This document shows positions 8,604-18,235 of a DNA stretch of 64,000 nucleotides, piece by piece. The stretch is from Arenimonas maotaiensis (GTDB lineage: Bacteria > Pseudomonadota > Gammaproteobacteria > Xanthomonadales > Xanthomonadaceae): positions 1 through 64,000 of the forward strand of contig NZ_BMFO01000005.1 in the NCBI RefSeq assembly GCF_014638745.1. Direction: 5' to 3'. How positions within the stretch are numbered: position 1 is the first letter of the stretch; each line of letters starts with the position of its first letter. Below the pieces are notes generated by a model that was not told the origin of the DNA, did no database searches, and saw only the letters and a list, made by a program, of their open reading frames with translations. Position numbers and translations under genes: made by a program.

Positions 8604-9347
8604 ATGGCTGTGCAGAACAGAGACCTGCCCCGCTTCGCGATCGTCAGCCACAAGCCCTACCTCAAGCGCGCGCTGTTGGCGGCGGCGGTGCTGTGGCTGG
8701 TGTTGGCGGCGGCCTGGGTCTGGCTGTTCTGGCGCGGGCAGCATACCGATGCCGGACGCCTGCGCACCGAGTTGGGCGCGGCGCGCGGCCAGCTCGCCGA
8801 GGCCCGAGACGACATCGAAACGCTGAAGCAGAGGCTGGCCAACGCCGAACGCGCCGAGTTCATCTCGCGCAGCGCCAATAACCAGGTGCAGGACAGCCTG
8901 GCCGAGAAGGAAGAGCAGATCGCCGGGCTGAAGGCCGATCTCGATTTCTACGAGCGCCTGGTCGGCGCCGGAGGCCGCCGACACGGCCTGAGCGTGCACA
9001 ACGCCGAATTCGAGGCCACCGCCGCCGGTGCCTGGCGCTACACGGTCACCCTGACCCAGAACATCAACCGCGGCGGCATCACCAGCGGATTGATGCGCTT
9101 CAGCATCGAAGGCGTGCAGGCCGGCAAGCTCAAGCGCCTGGATTGGGGCGCCCTGGTCAACAGTCCGGGATCGACCGGGCAGAAATTCGCCTTCCGCTAC
9201 TTCCAGCAGCTGGAAGGCACCATCCTGCTGCCGGCCGGCTTCACGCCGCAGCGGGTCAAGGTCAGCGTCAACGGCAGTGCCGGCGCGCGCGAGCAGGCCT
9301 TCGACTGGAATCCGGTCAAGCCGCCCGCCGCCCTGCCTGTGCAATGA
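8604..9347 (+). CDS. DUF6776 family membrane protein
   Basis: A 247-residue protein with a single N-terminal membrane segment (about 20-45, rich in Leu, Ala, Val and Trp), a coiled coil (about 50-120) and a periplasmic beta-rich domain. I recognise it as the DUF6776 family of Xanthomonadales and betaproteobacteria; no activity is known to me. The ATG at 8604 has GGAG 9 bases upstream; an open frame from 8529 has no support. It is followed after 34 bases by the bactofilin gene, so both may act together in cell envelope organisation, which is inference from position and topology only. Confidence 0.7.
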   Translation: MAVQNRDLPRFAIVSHKPYLKRALLAAAVLWLVLAAAWVWLFWRGQHTDAGRLRTELGAARGQLAEARDDIETLKQRLANAERAEFISRSANNQVQDSLAEKEEQIAGLKADLDFYERLVGAGGRRHGLSVHNAEFEATAAGAWRYTVTLTQNINRGGITSGLMRFSIEGVQAGKLKRLDWGALVNSPGSTGQKFAFRYFQQLEGTILLPAGFTPQRVKVSVNGSAGAREQAFDWNPVKPPAALPVQ

Positions 9348-9381
9348 TCCACACGCAATCCATTCAGGGGAATACGACACG

Positions 9382-9759
9382 ATGTTGGGAAGCAAGAAAA
9401 ACAAACTCTCGGCCAACGGCACGGACCGGATCGAAACGCTGATCGGGCCGCAGGTGGTCATCCGCGGCGACCTGCAGTTTTCCGGCGGCCTGTACATCGA
9501 GGGCAAGGTGTACGGCAAGGTCATCGCCGGCGAAGGCGCCGATTCGCTGCTGACGCTGGCGCCCGGCGGCCTGATCGAGGGCGCCATCCAGGCCCCGAAG
9601 GCGGTCATCTCCGGCCAGCTGTTGGGCGATCTGCACAGTAGCGAACGGGTTGAATTGACCGAAACCGCCCGCATCCAGGGTAATGTGCACTACCGTCTGC
9701 TGGAGATCACCGCCGGCGCCGCCGTCAGCGGCCAGTTGATCCACGATCAGGCGGTCTGA
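9382..9759 (+). CDS. Bactofilin (polymer-forming cytoskeletal protein)
   Basis: A 125-residue protein made of repeated short beta segments (motifs [45 protein letters not shown]), the right-handed beta-helix pattern of the bactofilin family. Bactofilins self-assemble into filaments without nucleotide and serve as scaffolds for cell-wall enzymes or polar structures. The start at 9382 has AGGGGA about 10 bases upstream; the in-frame extension to 9277 overlaps the previous gene and lacks homology. Its place behind the membrane coiled-coil protein and ahead of erpA suggests an operon running 8604-12560. Confidence 0.9.
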   Translation: MLGSKKNKLSANGTDRIETLIGPQVVIRGDLQFSGGLYIEGKVYGKVIAGEGADSLLTLAPGGLIEGAIQAPKAVISGQLLGDLHSSERVELTETARIQGNVHYRLLEITAGAAVSGQLIHDQAV

Positions 9760-9779
9760 ACCCGACCCGAGACCATGCC

Positions 9780-10136
9780 ATGAGCGAACCGACCTACCAG
9801 ACCGTTGCCGCCCCGCTGAACCTGACCGCCGCCGCCGCGGCCAAGGTCGCCGGCTTGATCGCCGACGAAGGCAATCCGGCGCTGAAGCTGCGCGTGTACA
9901 TCACCGGCGGCGGCTGCTCCGGCTTCCAGTACGGCTTCAGCTTCGACGAACAGCGCGAGGACGACGATCTGGCGGTCGAGCGCGACGGCGTCACGCTGAT
10001 CGTCGATCCGCTCAGCCTGCAGTACCTGAACGGCGCCGAGGTCGACTACCGCGAGAGCCTGCAGGGCGCGCAGTTCGTCATCCGCAACCCGAACGCCAAG
10101 ACCACCTGCGGCTGCGGCAGCAGTTTCTCGGCCTGA
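9780..10136 (+). CDS. erpA: Iron-sulfur cluster insertion protein ErpA
   Basis: A-type carrier that delivers [4Fe-4S] clusters to targets such as the isoprenoid enzymes IspG and IspH. The 118-residue product has the three ligand cysteines in [11 protein letters not shown] and the C-terminal CGCGSSF, and the ErpA-type [11 protein letters not shown] segment. Its stop codon overlaps the start of nudC (TGATG), showing translational coupling. Confidence 0.95.
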   Translation: MSEPTYQTVAAPLNLTAAAAAKVAGLIADEGNPALKLRVYITGGGCSGFQYGFSFDEQREDDDLAVERDGVTLIVDPLSLQYLNGAEVDYRESLQGAQFVIRNPNAKTTCGCGSSFSA

Positions 10137-11029
10137 TGGACCTGTTCGCCTTCCGCCACCCCGGCGTCGACCGCGCCGAGCCCGAACGCGGCGATCCGGC
10201 CGTGCTCGACCGGCGTTGGCAGGACGCGCGCGTGTTGGTGCTGAACGAGAAGGGCGAGGCCTGTCGGCATCTCGGCGACGACATCCTGTATCCGGCCGCG
10301 CGGGTGTCGTTGCGCCGGCCGGAAGCCGCCACCTATCTCGGCCATCACGAGCAGCAGGCGTATTTCGCGCTGCCGTTGGATCTGGCCGGCTTCACCCCGG
10401 CCGAAACGGTCAGCGTGCGCACCGCCGCGGTCGATTGGCCGGCTTGGCAGGCCAGCCTGTTCGCGCAGGCCAAGGCCCTGCTGCACTGGCAGTCGCAGGC
10501 CAAGTACTGCGGCCGCTGCGGCGGCTTCACCGACCTCAAGAACGGCGGCTACAGCGCCGCCTGCGGCGCCTGCGGGCTGATCGTGTATCCGCAGACGCAC
10601 CCGGCCACCATCATGTGCGTCAGCGACGGCGAGCATCTGCTGCTCGGCCGCCAGGCGGCGTGGCCGGAGAAACGCTGGTCGCTGCTGGCCGGCTTCGTCG
10701 AGCCCGGCGAAAGCCCGGAGCAGACCGCGTTGCGCGAGGTCTGGGAGGAATCCGGCGTGCGCGGCGAACGCACCCGTTATGTGGCCTCGCAACCCTGGCC
10801 GATGCCGATGGCGCTGATGCTCGGTTACGACGTGTATGCGCCGATGCAGCCGATTCAAATCAGTGATGAGCTGCAGGCCGCGCGCTGGTTGTCGCGCGCC
10901 GAACTGCGCGCGCTGATCGACGCCGGCGAACTGCAGCTGCCGGATACGTTGTCGATTTCCCGCTACCTGATCGAGCGCTGGCTCGAGGCCGGGCCCGGGA
11001 TACGGGATTTTTGGCATACTAAGCCCTGA
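10136..11029 (+). CDS. nudC: NAD+ diphosphatase / RNA decapping enzyme NudC
   Basis: Nudix hydrolase that splits NAD(H) and removes the NAD cap from RNA. The 297 residues include a zinc ribbon with CGRCG and CGACG, the Nudix box (GFVEPGESPEQTALREVWEE) and the NudC signature SQPWPMP that follows it. It overlaps erpA by one base and is followed 18 bases later by the AmpE-like gene. With RppH in the same window, two RNA 5'-end processing enzymes are present. Confidence 0.95.
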   Translation: MDLFAFRHPGVDRAEPERGDPAVLDRRWQDARVLVLNEKGEACRHLGDDILYPAARVSLRRPEAATYLGHHEQQAYFALPLDLAGFTPAETVSVRTAAVDWPAWQASLFAQAKALLHWQSQAKYCGRCGGFTDLKNGGYSAACGACGLIVYPQTHPATIMCVSDGEHLLLGRQAAWPEKRWSLLAGFVEPGESPEQTALREVWEESGVRGERTRYVASQPWPMPMALMLGYDVYAPMQPIQISDELQAARWLSRAELRALIDAGELQLPDTLSISRYLIERWLEAGPGIRDFWHTKP

Positions 11030-11047
11030 TTCCGGAGGGGACGACCC

Positions 11048-11932
11048 ATGACCTGGACCGTGATGGCGGTGGTGGCGGCTTTGCTGATCGGCCACGCCGT
11101 GCCGCAGGTGAGCCGTTGGCGGGATTTCGGCTGGTTCGAGCGTTGGCTGGAGTTCGTCTGCCAGCAGGACGCGGTCAAGTCCGCCCGCAAGGGCTACCTC
11201 GGCCTGCTGCTCGGCATCGCGCTGCCGGCCCTGGTGCTCGGTCTTTCGGTATTTTTGCTATCGAAGGTGTCCGGCCTGTTCGCGTTCCTGATCGCGCTCG
11301 CCGCCCTGCTGTACACCTGGGGTCCGCGCGACCTCGATCTCGACGTCAACGCCGTGCTCGACGCCGCCGACCTGGATGCCAAGGAGCAGGCGGCCAAAGC
11401 CCTGTACGAAGAAGGCCAAGCGGTTTCGCTGGATGGTCCGGTGGCGGTGGCCGCGGTGTTCGAGAACGCGTTGACGCGCTGGTTCGCGGTGCTGTTCTGG
11501 TTCCTGCTGCTCGGCCCGGCCGGCGCGCTGGCGTACCGCCTGCTGTATCTGTTGGTGCACCACAAACACGAGATGCTGTTGCCCGACGCCGTGCGCGATG
11601 CGGCCGGCAAGACCCTGAACGCCGTGCATTGCCCGCCGGCGCATCTGATGGCGTTCTCGATGGCGCTGGCCGCCAACTTCGACAAGGTCGTGCAGGTCTG
11701 GCGCGAATGGTACGCCAACGGCGGCCTGCGCGCCGATTACGCGTTCCTGGCCGCCGCCGCCAACGCCAGCGTGGCCTCGGAATTGGCCGACGAGGAAGCC
11801 GATGCCGTCGACGGGCCGTCTTCCGGTCCGGCCTTGCTCGAGCTGCGCGACGCGGTGAGTCTGGCTTGGCGCATGCTGCTGCTATGGCTGGCGCTGCTGG
11901 CGGTGTTCGTGCTGGCCGGTTTGGTCAACTGA
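11048..11932 (+). CDS. ampE: AmpE-like membrane protein
   Basis: Inner-membrane protein of 294 residues with several hydrophobic segments (about 1-15, 50-90, 140-180, 270-294) and the conserved HLMAFSMALAANFDKV segment of the AmpE family. In Enterobacteria AmpE lies beside the muropeptide amidase AmpD and is linked to beta-lactamase induction and cell-wall recycling; AmpD is not next to it here. The ATG has GGAGGGG about 8 bases upstream. The family assignment is good; the exact function is poorly defined even in model species. Confidence 0.8.
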   Translation: MTWTVMAVVAALLIGHAVPQVSRWRDFGWFERWLEFVCQQDAVKSARKGYLGLLLGIALPALVLGLSVFLLSKVSGLFAFLIALAALLYTWGPRDLDLDVNAVLDAADLDAKEQAAKALYEEGQAVSLDGPVAVAAVFENALTRWFAVLFWFLLLGPAGALAYRLLYLLVHHKHEMLLPDAVRDAAGKTLNAVHCPPAHLMAFSMALAANFDKVVQVWREWYANGGLRADYAFLAAAANASVASELADEEADAVDGPSSGPALLELRDAVSLAWRMLLLWLALLAVFVLAGLVN

Positions 11933-11936
11933 GCAC

Positions 11937-12560
11937 ATGGACCGGCGTCGGCTGAAGGAGGCACAACGCCGCTTCCTGCTGCGTTATCCCGCCGGCTTCC
12001 CCGATCCGGAGCTGCGCACGATCGGCATGAAGCATTCGGTGGCCAAACGCAGCGCGTTCGCGCAGGAGGCCTTCGCCGAAGCGCGGTTCGCCCGCCCGCA
12101 GCAGATCGTCGACAGCGCGGTCACCCTGATCGGCCAGTCGTCGGTGGTGTCGTTGTTCGAGAAACCGGCGTTCCGCAATTATCTGCGCGCGCTCGACAGC
12201 GACGGCCGGCAGGCCTTCGCCGATGCCCTGCACGCCTTGCTGCACGGCGACCAGGCCGCCGGCTTCGAAGACCTGGTGCGCCTGTTGGCGCGCGGCAAGA
12301 TCGCGAAGTGGCCGATCATCACCGCGCTGCTGCTGTACTACCGTCCGCAGGACGAGGTGTTCATCAAGCCGACCACCGCCAAGCGCGTGATCGCCTATTT
12401 CGGACTGACCGGTTTGGATTACCGGCCGCGGCCGGATTTCGCGTTCTACGCCCGCTACCGCGACTGCCTACGTGAAATACGGGCGCTGCTGCCGCCTGAG
12501 CTGGCGCCGGACAACGCGGCGCTGTCCGGTTTCCTGATGATGAGCCTGCCGGAAGCCTGA
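11937..12560 (+). CDS. Conserved protein of unknown function
   Basis: A 207-residue soluble protein starting 4 bases after the AmpE-like gene and very likely translated with it. I do not recognise a characterised family. It opens with a basic helix (RRRLKEAQRRFLLRYPAGFPDP), is mainly helical in character, has no signal peptide and no membrane segment, and has a conserved-looking core around KIAKWPIITALLLYYRPQDEVFIKPTT. Codon use matches its neighbours, so it is a genuine core gene. It ends 4 bases from the end of the convergent MFS-PlsC gene. Confidence 0.7.
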   Translation: MDRRRLKEAQRRFLLRYPAGFPDPELRTIGMKHSVAKRSAFAQEAFAEARFARPQQIVDSAVTLIGQSSVVSLFEKPAFRNYLRALDSDGRQAFADALHALLHGDQAAGFEDLVRLLARGKIAKWPIITALLLYYRPQDEVFIKPTTAKRVIAYFGLTGLDYRPRPDFAFYARYRDCLREIRALLPPELAPDNAALSGFLMMSLPEA

Positions 12561-12564
12561 GCGT

Positions 12565-14448
12565 TCAGGCCCACTCGCCGCGCATCGCCTTCACTTTCTC
12601 TTCCAGTTCCGTGGCCGTGGCCATGGCGCCGGCCACCGGCGGCTCGGCCAGGATGGTGACGTGCGCGCGCAGGCGGCTGGGCAGGCGCAGGGTGTTCAGC
12701 AGGCCGCTACGGCTGAAGATGCTGGCCCACATGCCGCGGATCGCCATCGGCACCACCGGTACCGGCCGCGCGGCCAGGATGCGCTCCATGCCGGGCTTGA
12801 ACGGGCCGATCTCGCCGTCCGGCGTCAGCCGGCCTTCGGGGAATATGCAGACCAGCTCGCCGTCGGCCAGGGCTTGCTCGGCTTCAGCGAAGGCGCGCTC
12901 CATGATTTCCGGATCCTCGTGCCGGCCAGCGATGGGGATGGCTTTGGCGGCCTTGAACGCCCAGCGCGCGAACGGCGTGTTGAAGATGCGGTAGTACATC
13001 ACGAAGCGGATCGGACGCGGCACCGCGCTCGACAGCAGCAGGGCGTCCATGTAGCTGACGTGGTTGCAGACCAGCAGCGCCGGGCCCTCGTCCGGCACGT
13101 GCCGTTCCACGCCGTGCACTTCCACGCGGTACATGACGCGGATGTAGATCCAGGCCAGGAAGCGCAGGAAGAACTCCGGCACCAGCACCAGCAGATAGGC
13201 CAGCGCGGCCAGGTTGAGAACGGCCAGCAGCAGGAAGATCTGCGGGATGTTGAAGCCGGCGAAGCGCTGCAGCGCGATGCCGGTGACCGCCGCGCAGACG
13301 ATGAACGCGGCGTTCTGGATGTTCATGCCGGCAATCACGCGCGACAGGTGGTGCTTCTCGGTGCGGCTCTGGATCAACGCGAACAGCGGCACGATGAAGA
13401 AGCCGGCGAACAGGCCGATCAGGGTCAGGTCGGCCATGATGCGGAAGCTGCCGGCCTGCTGCCAGAACTGCGCCAGGGTGATGCCGGTCTCCGGCGCCAG
13501 ACCCGGCCGCGCGAAGTACAGGTCGGCGCAGAACACGCTCATGCCGAGCGCGCCGAACGGCACCAGGCCGATTTCGACCGTGCGCTGCGAGAGCTTTTCG
13601 CACCAGAGCGAGCCCACGCCGGTGCCGACCGAGAACAGCGCCAGCGCCAGCAGGTTGAGCGACTCGGCGCCGCCCAGATGCAGCTTGGCGTAGTTCGGCA
13701 GCTGCGCGCTGAGCAGGGTGCCGACGAACCAGAACCAGCTGACGCCGAATACCGCGCGCCGCACGGTGTTGTCGTGGCGCACCATGCGCAGCACGTGCAG
13801 CGATTCGGCCAGGATGTTCGGATTGATCCGCAGTGTTGGCGCGATGGCCGGCGCCGCCGGGATGGCGCGGCTGACCAGATGGCCGGCGATCGCCAGGCCG
13901 ATCATCGCCGCAGCCGCGGTCTGCGGGCCGTAACCGGGAATCATCAGCAGCGACATGCCGGCGATCATGCCGATCAAAATGGAAATCGACGTGCCCATCT
14001 CGACCAGGCCGTTGCCGCCGGTCAGCTCTTCCGGCGCCAGTACCTGCGGCAGGATGGCGTACTTCACCGGGCCGAACAGGGTCGACTGCACGCCGGTCAG
14101 GAACAGGCAGAACAGCAGCAGGTTCGGCAGGCCGTACACGAAGCCGAACGCCGCCAGGCTCATGATGCCGATCTCCATGGCGGTGGTGATGCGGATCAGC
14201 CTGGCCTTCTCGACCTTCTCGGCGATCTGCCCGGCGGTGGCCGAGAACAGGAAATACGGCAGGATGAACAGCGCCGGCGCCAGATTGGCGTACAGCGTCG
14301 ACTGTTCGGTGCTCAGGCCCATCTGGTACACCATCAGCGCCAGCATGGCGTTGCGGAACACGTTGTCGTTGAACGCGCCCAGCGCCTGGGTCAGGAAGAA
14401 CGGCAGGAAGCGGCGCTGCTTCAGCAGCTCGAATTGGGAGTGGGCCAT
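12565..14448 (-). CDS. MFS transporter fused to PlsC-type acyltransferase
   Basis: A 627-residue fusion. Residues 1-430 are a 12-segment major facilitator related to the lysophospholipid flippase LplT (opening FFLTQALGAFNDNVFRN). Residues about 440-627 are a 1-acyl-glycerol-3-phosphate acyltransferase domain with the NH-x4-D motif NHVSYMD (462-468) and FPEGR (536-540). The pairing suggests import of a lysophospholipid and its re-acylation on the inner face of the membrane, as in the LplT/Aas pathway of E. coli, but without the acyl-ACP synthetase part of Aas. The role is inferred from domain content. It is encoded opposite to both neighbouring operons' ends: convergent with the unknown gene and 39 bases downstream of purD. 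Confidence 0.88.
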   Translation of the reverse strand: MAHSQFELLKQRRFLPFFLTQALGAFNDNVFRNAMLALMVYQMGLSTEQSTLYANLAPALFILPYFLFSATAGQIAEKVEKARLIRITTAMEIGIMSLAAFGFVYGLPNLLLFCLFLTGVQSTLFGPVKYAILPQVLAPEELTGGNGLVEMGTSISILIGMIAGMSLLMIPGYGPQTAAAAMIGLAIAGHLVSRAIPAAPAIAPTLRINPNILAESLHVLRMVRHDNTVRRAVFGVSWFWFVGTLLSAQLPNYAKLHLGGAESLNLLALALFSVGTGVGSLWCEKLSQRTVEIGLVPFGALGMSVFCADLYFARPGLAPETGITLAQFWQQAGSFRIMADLTLIGLFAGFFIVPLFALIQSRTEKHHLSRVIAGMNIQNAAFIVCAAVTGIALQRFAGFNIPQIFLLLAVLNLAALAYLLVLVPEFFLRFLAWIYIRVMYRVEVHGVERHVPDEGPALLVCNHVSYMDALLLSSAVPRPIRFVMYYRIFNTPFARWAFKAAKAIPIAGRHEDPEIMERAFAEAEQALADGELVCIFPEGRLTPDGEIGPFKPGMERILAARPVPVVPMAIRGMWASIFSRSGLLNTLRLPSRLRAHVTILAEPPVAGAMATATELEEKVKAMRGEWA

Positions 14449-14487
14449 GGGTGCGCGTGCGAGGTGCCAGCGCCCACTATAGCCGAC

Positions 14488-15774
14488 TCAGCCGCGCTCG
14501 CGTTCGATGGCGCGCCAGCCGATGTCGGTGCGGTGGAACTCGCCCAGCCAGCTGATTTGATCGGCCAAGGTATAGGCGGCGTTCTGCGCCTCGGCCACGC
14601 TGGCGCCGAGCGCGGTGGCGCACAGCACGCGGCCGCCGGCGGTCAGCACTTGGCCGGCCTCCAGCGTGGTGCCGGCATGGAACAGCTTGCTGTCCGGCGG
14701 CGCGTCGATGTCCAGGCCGTGGATCACGTCGCCGGTGCGCGGCGTAGCCGGATAATGCTCGGCGGCCATCACCACGCCCAGCGCCGGGCGCGGATCCCAG
14801 TGCGCTTCGGTCTCGTGCAGGCGGCCGTCGATGGCGGCCTCGATCAGCTCGCTCAAGTCGGACTGCAGGCGCATCATCACCGGTTGGGTTTCCGGGTCGC
14901 CGAAACGCACGTTGAACTCGATCACCTTCGGCGCGCCGGTGGCATCGATCATCAGCCCGGCGTACAGGAAGCCGGTGAACGGCATGCCGTCCGCGATCAT
15001 GCCGCGCACGGTCGGTTCGACCACCTCGCGCATCACCCGCGCGTGCACGTCCGGCGTCACCACCGGGGCCGGCGAGTACGCGCCCATGCCGCCGGTGTTC
15101 GGGCCGCTGTCGCCGTCGCCCACGCGCTTGTGGTCCTGGCTGGTGGCCATCGGCAGCGCGGTGCGGCCGTCCACCATCGAGATGAAGCTGGCCTCTTCGC
15201 CGGTCAGGAACTCCTCGATCACCACGCGCGCGCCGGCCTCGCCGAACTGGTTGTTGCCGAGCATGTCGGTGATCGCGGCCTTGGCTTCGGCCAGCGTCAT
15301 CGCCACCACCACGCCCTTGCCGGCGGCCAGACCGTCGGCCTTGATCACGATCGGCGCGCCGACGTGCTCGACGTGCGCCAGCGCCTCGGCTTCGTCCTCG
15401 AACACCGCGTAATGCGCGGTCGGGATGCCGTGGCGGGCCAGGAAATCCTTGGCGAAGGCCTTGCTGCCTTCCAGTTGCGCGGCGGCGCGGCGCGGTCCGA
15501 AGATGCGCAGGCCGTGTTCCCGGAACAGGTCGACCACGCCCAGCACCAGCGGCGCCTCCGGACCGACCAGGGTGAACGCCACGCCTTCGTCGCGCGCCAA
15601 CGCCAGCAGCCCGTCGATGTCGCTGGCGGATACGGCCGCGTTGCGGCATTTGTCCTCGCGCGCGGTGCCGGCATTGCCGGGCGCGACGATCACTTCGGTG
15701 ACGCGCTTTGATTGCGCCAGGCGCCAGGCCAGGGCGTGCTCGCGGCCGCCGGATCCGATGACGAGGACTTTCAT
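14488..15774 (-). CDS. purD: Phosphoribosylamine-glycine ligase PurD
   Basis: ATP-grasp enzyme that joins glycine to phosphoribosylamine in purine synthesis. The 428 residues begin with the family pattern MKVLVIGSGGREHALAWRL, carry the ATP-grasp LAAGKGVVVA motif and the NTGGMGAYSP segment, and end with the C-terminal domain. It lies 10 bases behind purH, so both form one operon, following fis. Confidence 0.97.
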   Translation of the reverse strand: MKVLVIGSGGREHALAWRLAQSKRVTEVIVAPGNAGTAREDKCRNAAVSASDIDGLLALARDEGVAFTLVGPEAPLVLGVVDLFREHGLRIFGPRRAAAQLEGSKAFAKDFLARHGIPTAHYAVFEDEAEALAHVEHVGAPIVIKADGLAAGKGVVVAMTLAEAKAAITDMLGNNQFGEAGARVVIEEFLTGEEASFISMVDGRTALPMATSQDHKRVGDGDSGPNTGGMGAYSPAPVVTPDVHARVMREVVEPTVRGMIADGMPFTGFLYAGLMIDATGAPKVIEFNVRFGDPETQPVMMRLQSDLSELIEAAIDGRLHETEAHWDPRPALGVVMAAEHYPATPRTGDVIHGLDIDAPPDSKLFHAGTTLEAGQVLTAGGRVLCATALGASVAEAQNAAYTLADQISWLGEFHRTDIGWRAIERERG

Positions 15775-15784
15775 GGGCGTGACC

Positions 15785-17356
15785 TCAGTGCTTGAAATGG
15801 CGGCGGCCGGTGAACACCATGGCGATGCCGTGCTCGTTGGCGGCGTCGATCACCTCGCCGTCGCGCATCGAGCCGCCGGGTTGGATGATGGCGCTGATGC
15901 CGGACGCGGCGGCGGTGTCGATGCCGTCGCGGAACGGGAAGAATGCGTCGGAGGCCATCACCGCGCCGGGCACCGCCAGGCCGGCGTCGCCGGCCTTGAT
16001 GCCGGCGATGCGGGCGCTGATCACCCGGCTCATCTGGCCGGCGCCGATGCCGACGGTGCGGCCGTCCTTGGCGAACACGATGGCGTTCGATTTCACGTAC
16101 ATCGCCACCTTCCAGGCGAACAGAAGATCCTCCAGCTGTTCCACGCTCGGCTGCACGTCGCTCACCGTCTTCAGGTCCTTGAGCGTCAGCGCGTCGGTGT
16201 CGACGTCCTGCGCCAGCAGGCCGCCGGCCACGCGTTTGTAGTCGCGCGTGCCGCGGTGGCCGTCGAGCGCGCCGCAGTCCAGCACGCGCACGTTCGGTTT
16301 CTTGGCGAAGGCGGCCAGCGCCTCGGCGCTGATGCCCGGGGCGATCACCACTTCCACGAACTGGCGGGCGGCGATGGTCTCCGCGGTCTTGCCGTCGAGC
16401 GGGCGGTTGAAGGCGATGATGCCGCCGAAGGCCGAGGTCGGGTCGGTGGCGAAGGCGCGGTCGTAGGCGTCGCCGATGTGGCCGGCCACGGCCACGCCGC
16501 AGGGATTGGCGTGCTTGACGATGACGCAGGCCGGGGCATCGAAGGCCTTGACGCATTCCAGCGCGGCGTCGGCGTCGGCGATGTTGTTGAACGACAGTTC
16601 CTTGCCCTGCATGAAGCGCGCGGTGGCGACGATGCCGCTGCCGGCGCCGGGCTCCACGAACAGCGCGCCGGCCTGGTGCGGATTCTCGCCGTAGCGCAGC
16701 GCGCTGCCGAGCGCGAACGCCGGATGCAGGGTGGCCGGCCAGGCTTTCGGCTCGTCCGCGCGTTCGGCGCGCTTGGACAGCCATTCGGCGATCTGGCCGT
16801 CGTAGGCGCTGGTGTGCGCGTAGGTCTTCGCCGCCCAGGCGCGGCGCTGCGCCGCATTGCTGCCGCCGGCCTGCAGTGCGGCCAGGAAGCCGTCGTAATC
16901 GGCCGGGTCGGTCAGCACGGCCACGCGCTCGTGGTTCTTGGCGGCGGCGCGCAGCATGGCCGGTCCGCCGATGTCGATGTTCTCCACCGCGTCATCGTAG
17001 GCGCAGTCGGGTTTGGCCACGGTGGCCGCGAACGGATACAGGTTGACCACCAGCAGGTCGATGGCTTCGATGCCGTGTTCGCGGCTGACCGCGTCGTCGG
17101 TGCCGGCGCGCGACAGCAGGCCGCCGTGGATCTTCGGATGCAGGGTCTTGACCCGGCCGTCCATGATTTCCGGAAAGCCGGTGACCTCGGACACGTCGGT
17201 CACCGCCAGGCCGGCTTCGCGCAGCGCCTTGGCGGTGCCGCCGGTGGACAGCAGTTGCGCGCCGTGCGCGATCAGTCCGCGGGCCAGGGGCAGCAGCCCG
17301 GATTTGTCGGACACCGACAGCAACGCGCGGCGGACGGGAAGGCGGGAATCGGGCAT
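15785..17356 (-). CDS. purH: Bifunctional AICAR transformylase/IMP cyclohydrolase PurH
   Basis: Catalyses the last two steps of IMP synthesis. The 523-residue product has the N-terminal cyclohydrolase domain ([29 protein letters not shown]) and the transformylase domain with KHANPCG and the [10 protein letters not shown] region. The ATG at 17356 matches the family start and follows a GGAG; an upstream open frame to 17509 overlaps fis and has no homology. Confidence 0.97.
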   Translation of the reverse strand: MPDSRLPVRRALLSVSDKSGLLPLARGLIAHGAQLLSTGGTAKALREAGLAVTDVSEVTGFPEIMDGRVKTLHPKIHGGLLSRAGTDDAVSREHGIEAIDLLVVNLYPFAATVAKPDCAYDDAVENIDIGGPAMLRAAAKNHERVAVLTDPADYDGFLAALQAGGSNAAQRRAWAAKTYAHTSAYDGQIAEWLSKRAERADEPKAWPATLHPAFALGSALRYGENPHQAGALFVEPGAGSGIVATARFMQGKELSFNNIADADAALECVKAFDAPACVIVKHANPCGVAVAGHIGDAYDRAFATDPTSAFGGIIAFNRPLDGKTAETIAARQFVEVVIAPGISAEALAAFAKKPNVRVLDCGALDGHRGTRDYKRVAGGLLAQDVDTDALTLKDLKTVSDVQPSVEQLEDLLFAWKVAMYVKSNAIVFAKDGRTVGIGAGQMSRVISARIAGIKAGDAGLAVPGAVMASDAFFPFRDGIDTAAASGISAIIQPGGSMRDGEVIDAANEHGIAMVFTGRRHFKH

Positions 17357-17380
17357 GGCGGCTCTCCAAAGCGAGCGCCA

Positions 17381-17386
17381 ATTATA
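17381..17386 (-). promoter_or_regulatory. Candidate -10 box before purH
   Basis: TATAAT on the minus strand 25 bases before the purH start. A matching -35 is not evident. It could give purHD a promoter of its own inside the fis-purHD run. Confidence 0.35.
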
Positions 17387-17412
17387 ACCGGCGCGCACTC
17401 GAGCGCGCCGCC

Positions 17413-17691
17413 TCAATCCTCCAGCAGGCGGTATTGCTTGAGCTTTTTGCGCAGCGTGGCGCGGTTCAGGCCGAGAATGCCGGCCGCGCGGCTTTGGTTG
17501 CCGCGGCAATGCGCCAACACTTCCTGCAGCAGCGCCGGCTCCACTTCCGCCAGCACGGTGGCGTGCAGGTCGCTCTCGCTGGCGTGGCCCATATCATGCA
17601 GGTAACGGCGCACCACGCGCGCGACCACGTCTTTCAGCGGCGGGCTTTTGGCGTCGGGGGCGGCGTTGTGGATCAGGTGCAGCGTGTTCAC
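17413..17691 (-). CDS. fis: Fis-family nucleoid protein
   Basis: A 92-residue DNA-binding protein with the C-terminal helix-turn-helix of Fis ([23 protein letters not shown], shown in parts: [19 protein letters not shown]). In E. coli Fis bends DNA and tunes rRNA promoters and recombination. The prmA-fis neighbourhood differs from the dusB-fis order of enterics but fits Xanthomonadales. The length and C-terminus are normal; the N-terminal beta-hairpin that contacts recombinases is not clearly conserved. Confidence 0.92.
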   Translation of the reverse strand: MNTLHLIHNAAPDAKSPPLKDVVARVVRRYLHDMGHASESDLHATVLAEVEPALLQEVLAHCRGNQSRAAGILGLNRATLRKKLKQYRLLED

Positions 17692-17761
17692 GCGGAGCTC
17701 GTATATTTTTTCTTCCCGGCCGCACAGTCTAGCGCGATTGCGGCGCGGTTGCCTGAACGTC

Positions 17762-18235
17762 TCAGCGGAAATCGAAGCGGAAGCCGGCGGCCTTGGCCGA
17801 GGTCTCCTGCAGCGCGATTTCGACCGAAACCGTCTGGCCGGGCTGGATTTCGGCGGCTTGGCCGGCGTTGAGGTATTCGGCCGGCGCGAAACGGCGCAGA
17901 CCGACGGTTTCGCCGTCGATGCCGGTCAACGCGATTTCGATCTGCGGCCAGGGTTGCGGTCGGGCGGCGTCATTGCGGAAAGCCAGCTGCACCCGCAGCA
18001 CGCCGGCCTGGCGCGGATCGGCGGCGACCGCCTGCTGCACCGGGGTGAACGCGTCCGGTTGCCGCCAGGCCGACAGCCGGCAGGACGCCAGCAGGCACAG
18101 GTGCTCGACCGCCGGCCGCCAGAACGCGCTACGTGCCAGACGCTCGCGTTCGGCGACGGCGATCTGCAACAGCAGGGCAAGCGCCAGAATGGCCGTGACG
18201 GCCGGCAGTCCGAACTTACGCGCGCCGGCGGCCAT
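17762..18235 (-). CDS. DUF3426 domain membrane protein
   Basis: A 157-residue protein with one N-terminal membrane segment (about 8-27) and a periplasmic domain of the DUF3426 type. Many family members have an N-terminal MJ0042 zinc ribbon; it is absent here, so this is the short form. It overlaps the end of prmA by 20 bases and is therefore translated with it. The role is unknown; the constant position between prmA and fis is the main clue. Confidence 0.75.
   Translation of the reverse strand: MAAGARKFGLPAVTAILALALLLQIAVAERERLARSAFWRPAVEHLCLLASCRLSAWRQPDAFTPVQQAVAADPRQAGVLRVQLAFRNDAARPQPWPQIEIALTGIDGETVGLRRFAPAEYLNAGQAAEIQPGQTVSVEIALQETSAKAAGFRFDFR

Noticed and set aside
6590..8881. A 763-codon plus-strand frame
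   Set aside because: Antisense to the FimX-like gene and without recognisable domain.
12661..15711. A 1016-codon open frame on the plus strand
   Set aside because: It runs antisense to the MFS-PlsC gene and purD. The translation is full of Gln, His, Arg and Ala with no domain, a typical shadow of GC-rich genes.
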